Shown here in pieces: positions 44,886 through 55,639 of a DNA stretch of 64,000 nt. The stretch is from Imbricaverruca yamaguchii (taxonomy: Eukaryota > Arthropoda > Thecostraca > Neoverrucidae): the NCBI GenBank assembly GCA_034440575.1, contig JAOTOL010001234.1, positions 356,205 to 420,204 of the forward strand, written 5' to 3'. Position 1 is the stretch's first letter; each line of letters opens with the position of its first letter. Position numbers and translations under genes: made by a program. A model generated the notes under the pieces. That model did no database searches and was not told where the DNA came from. It saw only the letters and a program-made list of their open reading frames with translations.

Positions 44886-45692
44886 CTTTAGTGGGGGACT
44901 GGGCTGACCTCCACCAACACGTCAACGGCAATCGTGTCGACGTCAGCTGGCACTTGGTCATGGTGAAATGTCGCCAGGAAGGAGGGTCCGACATCAGCCG
45001 TGGTGTTCACGTGTTGTCAACAGTATGCAGTAAGCCGTGCATCATCTGCGTGTTCGCCACTGTACAGTGACGGCGCGTTACGGCCTTAGTTTGTCACGCG
45101 GGTAGCTCGAGCTGCGACCCTGGTGAAGCATGAATTGATGACACCTATTGTGATAGATTAGGCCAACAAATAACGGCGATCACTCCGTTTTCAGATGTTA
45201 TTGTCATCCATCTGCTATGAATATGTATGTATTCATGCGCAGCACACGTGTGATACATTAAACGCTGTGCAGTCATCTTCTGCTGAGCGTGGGCATGAGC
45301 AAATACAGTTCTTTTTGAAGCCAGCACCAACTGCGCACATTCCGCTACGCGTTTTCTACGTTGGAATTTCTGGCCCAGACTTAGCAGTTGTCACATGAAA
45401 TGGCATCACAAGTTATCGTTTCGCGCCACTAGAACAACGCGCATGACACGTTTCGCTTCCAGAAGCACGAACTGGACACTCAAGTCACATGTGAAATTAA
45501 CCTGAAATTGTATTCTTCTGGTTTGGATTACGCATGATACAACATAGTACAAATGCAATGCAGTCAGCTTGTAAAAATAATAGCAACCCGTTATGCAAAA
45601 CGATTGCAACACACGCGGCACAGTCCTGCAGACGTGGTCATCACTCACACTCAAACTGCACGGCAATGAGCAATATTCCTTGCCAGCCATTG
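44886..45692. other. Convergent intergenic region
   Basis: Holds the 3' ends of HEMK1 (+) and the TRM9-like gene (-). No clear polyadenylation signal or repeat was singled out. Confidence 0.4.
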
Positions 45693-46076
45693 TCAGTCAG
45701 TCCTTTCCAAGACCGCACACCAGTTGCCCTGGTCATAGTAGCTCTCCACGACCGACAGTCCGCCGGCGCTGGCAACGTCCTCCTCCAGCTCGCCCCGGCG
45801 GTACACGTGGTAGTAGCGATGGTGCACGCGAGTGGGCGGTGAGCGCAGCGTCCACGGCACCAGCACGTCCTGCTGCCGGAACTCGGTGCGGTTGGTGTGC
45901 ACGGGCAGTGGCAGCAGGCGGCCGTCGGCGGCGGCAGACTCGTGCTGGCGACCCGCCTTCAGGTAGCTGCTGGTGCGGCCGTCCAGCCGCTGCTCCAGCG
46001 CCCACACGTATATCAGAGCGCGGCCACCGCGCCGCAGTACCCGTCCCAGCTCGGCCACGGCGGCCACCCGTCGCCG
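45693..46076 (-). CDS. TRM9-like exon 4 and stop
   Basis: 127 codons plus TGA. RRRVAAVAELGRVLRRGGRA, LIYVWALEQR, LPVHTNRTEFRQQDVLVPW and YYDQGNWCAVLERTD match the Trm9/ALKBH8 carboxy half in order. Acceptor GACCGTGTCGACAG on the minus strand. Confidence 0.92.
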   Translation of the reverse strand, partial: RRRVAAVAELGRVLRRGGRALIYVWALEQRLDGRTSSYLKAGRQHESAAADGRLLPLPVHTNRTEFRQQDVLVPWTLRSPPTRVHHRYYHVYRRGELEEDVASAGGLSVVESYYDQGNWCAVLERTD

Positions 46077-49000
46077 CTGTCGACACGGTCTGGTCAGCAT
46101 CGGTCGACCGCCCCGGGAGAATAATACAGCGGCCGGCCGGCGGCAACAGGCGCGGCAGCACAGGGCAACAGACGTCAGGTGTGGCGGCACAGGGGAATAG
46201 AACGGCGGCCGGCCGGCGGCAACAGGCGCGGCAGCACAGGGCAACAGACGCCAGGTGGGGCGGCACAGGGGAATAACACGGCGGCCGGCCGGTGGCAACA
46301 GGCGCGGCAGCACAGGGCAACAGACGTCAGGTGTGGCGGCACAGGGGAATAACACGGCGGCCGGCCGTTGGCAACAGACGTCAGGTGGGGCGGGACAGGG
46401 GAATAACACGGCGGCCGGCCGGTGGCAACAGGCGCGGCGTCACAGTACAACACGTTAGGTGGGGCGGCAGGGGGAATGATACCGCGGCCGGCCGGTGGCA
46501 ACAGACGTCAGGTGGGGCGGCAGGGGGGGGGAACAAAGCGACATCAGGCAAACAAAGCGGCGATAACTGGGGCGACAGTTGGCAACGGAGGGGACGACAG
46601 GTTCAGACGACAGGACAGGGGAGGGAACGGTCGTGACTCGACCCGCTACACTGGCTGATCCAAGGGGTTGATAGGTTGATGTGGGATTAACCATCAAGTG
46701 GTTGTATGAATGCCTGTGCGACGGTCGCTCACCCGTGTGGCCAGATGATGTATGACCGCGATGCAGATACAACCATCCGCTACTGCGGAGCGCACCGGCA
46801 GCGACATGCAGCTGGCAGTCAGCGTCTGGTGGCCGCGCGACCGGCCAATGTCACACAGCTGTCTGTTCTGGTCCAGCCCCACCTGAGGACGGCGAGGCAG
46901 GTCAGTATCATACTGCTGCTGCATGTTCTGGTCCACCCACACCTGAGGACGGTGAGGCAGGTCAGTATCATACTGCTGCTGCATGTTCTGGTCCACCCCC
47001 ACCTGAGGATGGTGAGGCAGGTCAGTGCGGTACCTACCAAAGCAGCCTGCTCCGATCCATCCACACCTGGTGACTGTGAGACAGGTCGGTATGGTACCAC
47101 AGCAGCCTGCTCTGGTCCATTCCCACCTAAAGGTGCTAAAGGTGCACCTGTTGCTTGGATTAGAACGGCCAGCCCTGGCCTCCAGGGCCTCTTACACGAC
47201 ATGTGCTAAGACAGAGTCATGCCCCTTATAAGAAAGCACAAAATCCAAGACCGCAACAGAGGTTCAAGGCGGATGGTGTACTCGTGTAGCCCGCATCAAC
47301 CATACCACTTTTTGGAACAGGTCGCACCTCAAACAGCTGTCTATTGATGCCGAAGTATTTGCAGTTGCCGCAGCCGACATCCAGCAGCAGAGAGCCGGCC
47401 GGCAGCGACTCCACGAACGCCTGTACTCGCCGCCACGGCCTGTACCGCGTGCCGCTGAAGTGATCCGCTATGTTCTCGTACACCTGCCGGCACCGCCACA
47501 CGTAAGTCGTACACCTGCCGGCACGTAAGCACGCACCACTCCTGTCAAATAACGCCAGACTAATACCTGACGCCACTAGACGCCACGAGATACTAGACGC
47601 TCCGCACGGTGTTGGTTCTGTGTTAGATCAGTCTTGTATTCAACACTTGTCCGCTCCCAGAGACTTGTCCCCACCCTCCACACACACAATTTCCTCAAGC
47701 ATGAGGCAATTGTGTGTGTGGAGGGTGGGGGCGGGGGCGTATGGAGGTTAAACGCTGATTTACCGTCACGTAAAGGACAAATATGAACACCAGCATCAGT
47801 GCCAGCAGCAAGTTTGGACATAGCAAACCGGCTACCCGAGACACCGGCGGATCCAGAAGATTGATCGGTTTGGGAGAATTAATTGTTTCTTTGATTTCGA
47901 AAAAACTTCGAACTTGAACAGCCAACATTCGGTGGATCCACTTACGACAATATGTTTCTAATACAATTGTTTTAGGTTTCGAAAAAATGCCACCTCCATG
48001 CAAACGTTCGGGGGAATAGGCCTTTATGGGGAGGGGACATTGTCCCTTCCTCCTAGATCTAGATCTCCTAGATGGGTCCTTCCTCCTAGATCCGGGGCTT
48101 CTGATTCACGTCTTGAGTAAAAAGAAGCATTCCAAAACACTCCGCGACGACTGTTTTAAATCACACAAGATGTGCAAGTGTGTTTCTCGCACTAGCTATG
48201 GAGCTGACGAATTCCCTGATTCGGCAGCACTGCTCACTGTAGTTAAACTAGACTACGCCTGTTTTATATACGACACGGCACGGAATTACACCAAACGAAC
48301 ACTGGACACTGTTCATCACTCCGCTATCCGCATCACGACCGGAGCACTTCGCACATCACCCACCGTGAGCCTTTCAACAGAAGCTCACGTGTCACCTCTC
48401 TGTCTGCGCAGAGGGAGGCTGGGAATGCAGTGCGCCTGGAAGCCTCGCCAGTTTCGTGATCACCCGGCTTACTCTCATGTCTTCTCGATACGACTATGGA
48501 CTTTTTTCATGGGATCGAAATGTGAGTGTGGCTCCGTTTGGTGTGCGAATTCGAAAGCTTTTGCCAGAAATTCGAGCTAAACTTCAATGAATCCGTAGAG
48601 TCCAGGACATGGACACCCCCGCATGGGAGTTGATTGCACCGGAGATGGAAGCACTTCTCGCGAAAATCAGACAAGACAAGGTCCATCCAGAAGAATTGCG
48701 CGGATTGGCTCTCGAACATACTTGAACATTCCAGGAATGGGTGTCAACATATACTGACGATTCTGGAAGCGCAACATGGGCGAAACATGATCATAGTTGT
48801 CGACGCACCCTAAAGCCCAAATAACCAACTGACTTACCGAAACGGAGGGCGGTGCGTACAGCGATTTTGTTTGTGGCTCTGTCGTCCGCTCGTTCTCTCT
48901 CCCAACATACGTATCGGTGTATTCGTCAGAACTTGTCGCTATCATGGAGGCTGCATGTTAAATCAAGGTCTCAGATGGTCTCAACCAATATATTGACTGA

Positions 49001-50388
49001 TATTCTAAGCAGTCTTTTGGTCCTGAACACAATTTATCCATCAACACCCCTTTTGCGGGATATTCTGAGCCATTAGTTATTTATTTGAGTTTAAGGGCGC
49101 TTCGACCAAAGCGTGGTCATTTAGCACCCATATTCTGAGTCGTATTACAGATATACAACGCCTAGGACAACGGATGATTCTGTGGTGGCCTAGCCATGTG
49201 GGAATTTCTGAGAACAAGTTGACAGATGCTGCGGCGAAACGAGTGGCGCATGCCTCGTGCACTGGAACGTTGCCACTCCCTGCCACGGACCATAACCGAG
49301 AAGTGTCTATTTTGACCCTACACAAGTGGCAGACAGTGTGGGATGCGGCGCCTTCGAATGAGCTGAGAGCCATACTACATTTGGTTCCATGGGGCTCGTC
49401 CCGCCGTAAGTTTAGACAAGAGGTGGCACTGTGCCACCATCACACAGAGCATACCTACGCCACTCATGGGTAGCTGCTACGCGATGACGACAAACCGCAG
49501 TGCCCCATACGTCGTGCACAACTGACAGTTCGCCATGTTTTGATGTCATGCCCTTTTCATGCTGACGAACGTAGACGTCATTTTGGAGTCTGCCCAAGTG
49601 GTTCCCTTAGCGATATTCTATCCGACAACTCTCCCACTGTCCAATCTGGACCACTGATGGATTTTTTATCTGAAGTTTCGTTCTCAGCAATATATACCCC
49701 TTGCTGAAATACACTGCATGCAAACTCTATGGGACCACAGAGCCAGATAGACAGATAGATAGACTACCCACGTGAAGCTTGATATACTAAAGTGGACCGC
49801 ACTTTGCGAAATGACCATAGTAATCAAGGCTCCTTGTAATCAAAATGATTAACTACCAAATTCCTAGACCGCCAGTCACCACAGGTATATGTTACTAAGC
49901 TGTGAATGCTTTGATTGATGGATGGCTTGGGCTGGGATATTTTGCTGTGATACTTCCAACTTTGCTAGCCCAAATAACCAAAGAATACACTGTCCCAAAC
50001 AAGATCAATATGAGGCAATATAATGGAAATTAGGATGATTTCGACACCTTTTGTTTCAGAAGACAAATATATAGTATGTATAAACACACAAAAACAAGTA
50101 TCTCCTTGCACCCTTCTCCCTCGACTTAAATAATACTTCGTTTACCTGGTTTAAAGTCATTCTGCAACACCACACTCCTGTAAATGAATGAAGCACCACA
50201 GATGAGAAGCAAAATAAATCAGCTGGTGTGTTGGAGCAGATACTTGATTGTCTCTATAACCCAGTGCTGCAATGCTGCCAACCCATCTGCAGCCGAGCAT
50301 AAATGGCCTGACCAGCAAGGCTATGGTGCAGCGGCCTCACCTCGGCCACGTACGTCTTCTCCAGCTGCTGACTGAGCAGACAGTCCAT
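45693..50388 (-). CDS. TRM9/ALKBH8-type tRNA (carboxymethyluridine-5-O-) methyltransferase (whole gene, spliced)
   Basis: SAM-dependent enzyme that completes mcm5U at the wobble uridine (U34) of a subset of tRNAs, usually with the TRM112 partner. Exons on the minus strand: 50388-50341, 47483-47328, 46882-46733 and 46076-45693, all phase 0, about 245 aa (yeast Trm9 is 279). Features: LEKTYVAEVYENIADHFSGT, SAM motif LLDVGCGNCKYFGI (the usual third glycine is cysteine), SIAVIHH-type block CIAVIHHLATR, RALIYVWALEQR, QQDVLVPW, RYYHVYRRGELEEDV and YYDQGNWCAVLERTD. The short N-terminus fits a methyltransferase-only Trm9 form. No RRM or AlkB exon was found, but an upstream 10-aa repeat frame could extend it. 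The sequence of the C-terminal half is closest to ALKBH8 in my judgement. Confidence 0.88.
46120..46540. repeat. ~76-bp GC-rich minisatellite in the TRM9-like last intron
   Basis: About six units containing GCGGCCGGCCGGCGGCAACA, GGCGCGGCAGCACAGGGCAA and CAGACGTCAGGTGTGGCGGC, plus ACAGGGGAATAACACG. Some copies lack the middle block. Confidence 0.9.
46733..46882 (-). CDS. TRM9-like exon 3
   Basis: 50 codons: VGLDQNRQLCDIGRSRGHQT, LTASCMSLPVRSAVADGCIC and IAVIHHLATR. It aligns with GxDxSxxLxxIxRxR..xxxxCDAxxLPxRxxxxDxxISIAVIHH of Trm9 proteins. Acceptor CCGTCCTCAG; donor CGG|GTGAGC. Confidence 0.9.
46855..47110. repeat. ~60-bp minisatellite made from the TRM9-like exon 3 acceptor junction
   Basis: On the minus strand, units read CCGTCCTCAGGTGTGGGTGG, ACCAGAACATGCAGCAGCAG, TATGATACTGACCTGCCTCA. 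The first 26 or so bases copy the exon 3 acceptor and the start of the exon (VG(L/V)DQN). About five copies, decaying away from the exon. Confidence 0.85.
47111..47327 (-). other. TRM9-like intron 2, distal part
   Basis: Unique intronic sequence following the donor GAG|GTGCGA on the minus strand. Confidence 0.5.
47328..47483 (-). CDS. TRM9-like exon 2 (SAM motif I)
   Basis: 52 codons: VYENIADHFSGTRYRPWRRV, QAFVESLPAGSLLLDVGCGN, CKYFGINRQLFE. The NxIAxHFSxTRxxPW block is highly specific for Trm9/ALKBH8. Motif I reads GCGNC where GCGNG is usual. The acceptor region TACACCTGCCGGCA (plus strand) is duplicated 32 bp upstream. Confidence 0.93.
47484..48165. other. TRM9-like intron 1, 3' part
   Basis: Contains an inverted pair around 47675-47735 (CCACCCTCCACACACACAAT and ATTGTGTGTGTGGAGGGTGG) and a CTAGATCTAGATCTCCTAGA stretch near 48053. 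No exon. Confidence 0.5.
48170..49720 (+). mobile_element. I-like LINE 3' region, broken, antisense to the TRM9-like gene
   Basis: Frames: KLDYACFIYDTARNYTKRTL, DTVHHSAIRITTGALRTSPT (post-RT block); an RNase H start near 48860 (SSELVAIMEA-type); RNase H end MILWWPSHVGISENKLTDAA at 49174; and CPFHADERR with Cys/His spacing near 49550. A tail copy occurs at about 48788-48830 and an inverted tail insertion at 49072-49129. It lies in intron 1 of the TRM9-like gene. Confidence 0.75.
49060..49141 (-). mobile_element. Minimal 58-bp retroposed tail with 12-bp target duplication, nested in LINE
   Basis: ATATTCTGAGCC (49060-49071) and ATATTCTGAGTC (49130-49141) flank a minus-strand tail: GGGTGCTAAATGACCACGCT, TTGGTCGAAGCGCCCTTAAA, CTCAAATAAATAAC. 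Confidence 0.72.
49721..50340. other. TRM9-like intron 1, 5' part
   Basis: AT-rich sequence with an AGATAGATAG run near 49750. Nothing else recognised. Confidence 0.45.
50341..50388 (-). CDS. TRM9-like exon 1
   Basis: Encodes MDCLLSQQLEKTYVAE and ends in phase 0 at GAG|GTGAGG. Joined to exon 2 it gives LEKTYVAEVYENIA, matching the LEKxxVxxVYExIA start of Trm9/TRMT9B proteins. The frame stays open upstream through a 10-aa repeat, so the true start could lie further 5'. Confidence 0.72.
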
Positions 50389-50547
50389 GTGTGTCGTCGG
50401 CCCAGATGGTGGGTCGGTAGGTGTCACAGCTTCCGACACAGGGTCAGCACGTGTCGTCGTCCCCCGCAAAGGTTCGACACGTATCACCGTCTCCGGCGGA
50501 GAGTCACCGTTTGCCATCGTCTCCTGCAAGGGGTTGGCAGTATACAA
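50389..50547 (-). repeat. 30-bp repeat upstream of, and in frame with, TRM9-like exon 1
   Basis: On the minus strand the frame reads ETMANGDSPP, ETVIRVEPLRG, TTTRADPVSE, AVTPTDPPSG, PTTHMDC, a decapeptide-like repeat leading directly into exon 1. It may be an N-terminal extension or a non-coding minisatellite that happens to be open. Confidence 0.6.
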
Positions 50548-50800
50548 AGTGTCCTAGGAAAGTATCACCGTGGGGACAGAATGAAAACACCAAATGGTAC
50601 AGGAGCAATGGCAGATCAAGACACCTGATCTCTGAAGATTTCTCACATGCAAATGTTAGTGTAAAACTGTAAACTATGGTAGGAGAACCTATGACTATAA
50701 GAATATCTCCCCTCAATTAATAAGCTCAAGTTTGTAATGGGTGCAACCCTTATTACATGGCTAACATCTTAACACTTTTCACTGGCATTGCCTTATCAGG
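50548..50800. other. Presumed upstream region of the TRM9-like gene
   Basis: Would contain the promoter of the minus-strand gene. No motif was assignable. Confidence 0.3.
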
Positions 50801-50805
50801 GGTGG

Positions 50806-50968
50806 GGATGGCTGGATGGCCAAGGTGTTGAACTCTGGGTACCAAAGGTCCCAGGTTCAACACTTGCACCACTCTGGACATTTCTTGATCCACAGTCCAC
50901 TGGTGAAACAGTGTGGGCAGCACCATTAGCCATGAGAGTGCATAAAGTGCATTGTGTGAGCCACCCAA
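50806..50968 (+). mobile_element. tRNA-derived SINE family 1 (copy A, most complete)
   Basis: A-box-like GGCTGGATGGCCAAGGTG and B-box-like CAGGTTCAACACTTGC are followed by CACTCTGGACATTTCTTG, GAAACAGTGTGGGCAGCACC, ATTAGCCATGAGAGTGCATA and an A-rich end CCCAATAAACAAAC. Copies at 33610 (+) and 30304 (-). Confidence 0.75.
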
Positions 50969-53300
50969 TAAACAAACATTGCCTTATCAATGGCATGCAT
51001 GGCTCAAAATGCTTTCTGTATATTGAACAAACTTCATCTGAGGGGCCCAGCCAAATAATCATCTTCTTTAAATGATCATACAGTCATAGTGTTCAAACTT
51101 AATATGAGACACAAGTGCCCATCCAGGTTATGTCTGTAAAGGGGAGATACCATAACCCTGTGCAAAAAAAAAACAATGATAACCCCAAACAAGACCACAT
51201 AAATTCCTATCTACCCTACCTATTCAGCTCTATTCACTCAATCCAATGTTTTCACAATCCGAAATTCCTCAAACACATGTTGCTTGAGTGCCCCACCAAT
51301 TAATATTCAGACTCCATCCATGCCTGCTTAAAGGGACTTGTATAGTACACACATACTTAGCATAAGCTTGCCCAATAACTACTGCTTAGAATGAAAAAAA
51401 AACAGATTTTGCAGCATAACCACCATCTTTTTACAAACATAAAATAAGGAACTCCCCACATTAGCAGGCAGCCTGTTCCACAAATGAACAGTCCTTTAAC
51501 TGAAGACCTGCTCTATATGTCCTGCATCTTGAACTGTCCAACCCGAATTGATGACTCATATGTGATAATCTAAATAGGGCACCATTCAGATTCACTTCAG
51601 ATTAACTTCAGACTGACTATCTCTTTTTTCATTTATACATGTTAATCATATTACCCCTTAATCTTCTATCTTTCAGTGAGTATCCCATGCCATAAGCCTT
51701 TCTCCACATTATATGTTACCTGATTCACTGATAAGTTGAATGGCTTTGTGCTGTACTCTTTCTAGAATATCCATATCCATTTCTAAGTACAGGCTCCATC
51801 CCTGTACATAATATTTTCAGCCACACCTACCAATTTGTTATCAAATTTTAACATCCCATTCCTCAGCCCTACCTCAACATCACTCACAAAGATGATAAAG
51901 AAAAGCAATCCTTGAGCATAGCCCTGTCACAATTCACTCAGAACATCCTTTCATTCAGATTTACACAAATTTAGCACTACTCTTTGTTTCTCTCCACTTG
52001 ACCATGCTTCAATCCAGCCTAAAACCTTTCCGTGAATCCCATGCTGTTCTAGTTGCTGAAATAGATCCCCATGTTGAACATTATCAAAAGCTTTCCTAAA
52101 GCACAATGCACAATATCCATCCTGCTTTGATTGTCTACTTCTCAAGATACATGATCATTAAACTCAAATAGGTTACTTAAACAAGATTTTCAAGGTTGAA
52201 TTCTATGTTTGGTGTCCCTTTGAAGGCTGTGGCTATTTACATGATTGCGAATATTCTGTTTGACCAGTTTTTTTCTACCTCCTTTTTTTCAGAGGAAATG
52301 AGTTAACCCCATTCATCAACATTGCAATGAACAAAGAAATTCAAAGCATTTTAAAATCATCATAAAATGCAAATTAACCCAGCACACCAAGCCATTTGTT
52401 CTGTTCTGATGACCTTGCAGTTCCTCACTCCTAGCAGGACCTATACATAGGTCAAATAACATGTTATTCACCCCTACCTGTACAACTGTACTAAACTGGT
52501 GATCACTGGTGGCCTGTGGCACCACTGGCACCAGGTCCTTGACCTTGGCACCAGGCCTGGTGATGCACCTCCTGTCCCTCGTACCTTTGTACAGAAGGTA
52601 GGTGTACAAAATACTAAATAGATGTCGCACATAAGAATCACCTATGACCAGTACTGTATCCTTACTACATGGAGCTCATCCATCACTCGCTCGCACATGC
52701 ATGCAAAGAAAAAGCATGGATACATACCAGTAAGCATGCCCCTTTGAAGGCATGCAAATCGGCAGGCATGTAAGAACTTCCGATTTACCAATCAAATTCA
52801 AAACGCCTATCTCCAATTTCCACTTGGACATTGGATGCTCCCGAAGTGCACTGGAGACAAACGTGTGTAGTTCGCAACATAAAACATGGGTGACTCCTCA
52901 TATCCATAACATATTCCATGTCTCTTGGATTTCTTCCCCAAAAATAGTTACAAAATAAAGAAATTGCGACCCATACAAACCATGACCGTGCTCACGGCCT
53001 AAGTCAAGTTAAAAAACTACTTCATCCTGAACGCCACTATTGCGGCACGTTTGTCGCATTCCGATTTTACTCTGCCTGAGCCTGAGCCCAACACGTTCTC
53101 GAAAGACTTTCGTACGTATTGGCATTAAAAGGGGAATTGAGTTTAGTGAAAATTATTAAACTAAAGGAACTTTAGTAGGCATTGTTATTAAAGTTTCTTA
53201 TGGAGATACATACAGTGTGACAAGAAAAAGCGACGCGATAGAGGATGTCAGTACTTAGCCGTCAGTACCTAGCCGTATCCGTGGATAGCCGTGGTTTTTC
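50969..53300. other. Gene-free AT-rich stretch with a possible LINE remnant
   Basis: On the minus strand near 51951-52145 a frame reads QSKQDGYCALCFRKAFDNVQ, HGDLFQQLEQHGIHGKVLGW then IEAW, the FxKAFDxVxHxxLxxxLxxxGIxGxxLxWI block of non-LTR reverse transcriptases (RTE/CR1-like). It is short and truncated. Otherwise nothing recognised. Confidence 0.55.
51951..52145 (-). mobile_element. Non-LTR reverse transcriptase fragment
   Basis: CALCFRKAFDNVQHGDLFQQ and GIHGKVLGWIEAWSSGEKQR match RT motif A and its downstream helix. No other domain adjoins. Confidence 0.7.
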
Positions 53301-53419
53301 TTGCGTAAGCAAGAGTGGAGTGCCGCGGGCAGACGCTGTCCTCATTTTTTTTACCCTGCAGACTTGTGATTGTGCCAGCCGGGGTCGGTGAGGGCAAGTG
53401 GGTAACGTGCTTCAGTTGT

Positions 53420-54400
53420 AGTCATAGTCATAACGTAAACATGAACTTTTCCTTCCTCTGGATTCCGGACCACGCGAACATCCCAGGTAACGAAGAAGCA
53501 GACCGGCTGGCAAAGCAAGCCTTAGCATCGAACACCTACCCCAGCGTGGAATACTCGGTAGACGATTGCAAAGCACTCCTACATCACCGCATTCGCCAAT
53601 ACCAACAGAACACATGGACATAACACAACTCAACACAGCACAAATCCAACCACGCCCACGCAATAAAACCAACCATAGGCACGTGGAACACATCAAATCA
53701 GTCTCACCGACAAAAAGAGGTCATCCTCACTAGACTTAGAACCGGTTGCACAAAACTAACACAGCCTCGATTAGAGGAGGACCAACACACAACACCTCAC
53801 TGCGACACCTGCAACACCACGTTAAGCATAGGCCACATCCTGTTAGACTGCAGTAGCTTTAGCTCTCAGAGACAACCACTTAAGGCCTTCTGTCAGAGAG
53901 AGGGCATCACCTTATCGCTTCCATCGCTTCTCGGTGGCAAACACGTAGAACTCATTCGATTGCTATTTGAATATCGGTATGCCACAGAACTAGCAAGAAC
54001 TCTCTAGGCAACACACCACCAACGTTCACGCCAACTTGCAATACATGACCGCGAAACACTCGTAGGAAACACGTAAATAGCCATCCCCGCATAGCGTCTG
54101 ACGTACATAAGCCGATTTGCTTCCCAGTTCGGAATAATTGGCTACCTAGTGGTGCCGTCGGAGGTAGGTGAGCCGACTTGCTTTAGGAAAACATAGAAAC
54201 TAAAGCTAAAACAAAAAAGAAAAGAAAAAAGTAGCTTAACGTAAAACGACTACACAGAGGAGCCGTCTGACGTAGATGAGCCGATTTCCCTTCAGACTCC
54301 TGACGTAAATGGCTGCCCAGAGGAACAGCGGACGTAGAAGAGCCAAATTGTCAAACATCGTACGAACCCAATTGACAACCCTGCACGGCATGCTTAGACT
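53420..54400 (+). mobile_element. LINE 3' end with RNase H and repeated 3' UTR
   Basis: NFSFLWIPDHANIPGNEEAD then RLAKQALASN marks the RNase H end. After frameshifts, EVILTRLRTGCTKLTQPRLE, CDTCNTTLSIGHILLDC and RLLFEYRYATELARTL form the Cys/His carboxy end. The following 3' UTR repeats GTCTGACGTA.AT(A/G)AGCCGATT and GGTGAGCCGACTTG motifs between about 54085 and 54345. Confidence 0.75.
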
Positions 54401-55635
54401 AACCAACTACTAACAACTAACACGCGGTAGCCGGCGTGAGAGACGGTGTGGACAATTGCCTCCTTGTCCGCACGGTAAAAATCCCCCCCGGTGCTCTTCG
54501 ATAGGAGTAGGTTAAAACCGGCACCCTGGTAAAATCAACGCGACACTCTCAAAACCCCCAACCCAATCCAAACCACAAGTTATTCTGAGGAGGAGTAAAG
54601 TGAAATTAAAACCAGTTAGACATCCGGGAGACGTCTCCAACCCAGCCCCACCTTCAGCACCCAAAACTTTTGCACAAAGTATAACGTAAAATTCCCTTAA
54701 CGTAAATGTCCACTTGCCTGTACCTTGATCGTAACACTCGCTTTCATAGATAGATATGTAACGTGTTCCTTTAAAGGCGTCGCAAATGACCTTTATGGTC
54801 CGGCACGGCTAAGAAAACTCACTCTCCCCTCCCCCCCCCGACCGCCCAATAAATGAGTTCTCCTACCCAGACCCAGCGAGTGGTTTCACTGGGCGCTCCG
54901 GGGCAGAGGTGGCGACACGACACCGCAGCGGAAGCCTATTTATCCCTTCAAGGGGTCGGGACCGCACTGAGGGGGCGATACAGCGGAGCTGTGCACATTC
55001 CAGGTGTCATTTGGCAAAGACGTCTCCCTGTGGCCTTCCCAGATCCTTAACGCCTATCCACACATCCACACGTACCCACAGGCGCTACACTATTATGGTC
55101 AGTCTGGGTATAACGCACAGATATTCATGAAGAAAGGATAGATTTGTGATCAATAGTGGGAGCAGATGCGCAACATACACTCGTACACCAACATAATACA
55201 ATACCATACCACTATCTGCACTACACACACACAGTGCTTGCAACACGAGCTATACACGAACAGTTTATATGAGTGATGGGAAAGTGATGTTCTAAAGGTA
55301 AGCTCATAGTGCACACACATCCACGGTGTAAGTTTTTTATGTGATTAGTGTGGTTCGTGAAGATAACTTAGTGCATATGTCTTGAAGTTAGATAGCCTCG
55401 GTGTTTTTGTTTCAGTGGGAAGTTTTCTATAGTGGAAGACAGGCGAGTAGAGAGATCTCCTGTGGCCAGCCTCTCTGTGTATGGCTGGCAGATGCAGGTG
55501 GTCGTCTGTTCGTGTGTGACGGCTTCGCAGGGTAGAGTTTGCAGTGATTTAACCGGCAATGTGTGCTGGCTCATCCGTCAGAATGATCTTGTGGAGCAAA
55601 GTAAGGTTGTGGAATAAATGCAGATCAGCTGCGGA
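54401..55635. other. Spacer, nothing firm
   Basis: Possibly further 3' UTR of the preceding element at the start. No exon recognised. Confidence 0.35.
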
Positions 55636-55639
55636 GAGG

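Noticed and set aside
45733..46320. Long alternative minus-strand frame overlapping the TRM9-like last exon
   Set aside because: Only the frame ending YYDQGNWCAVLERTD matches the Trm9 family; the other is a GC-rich shadow plus minisatellite.
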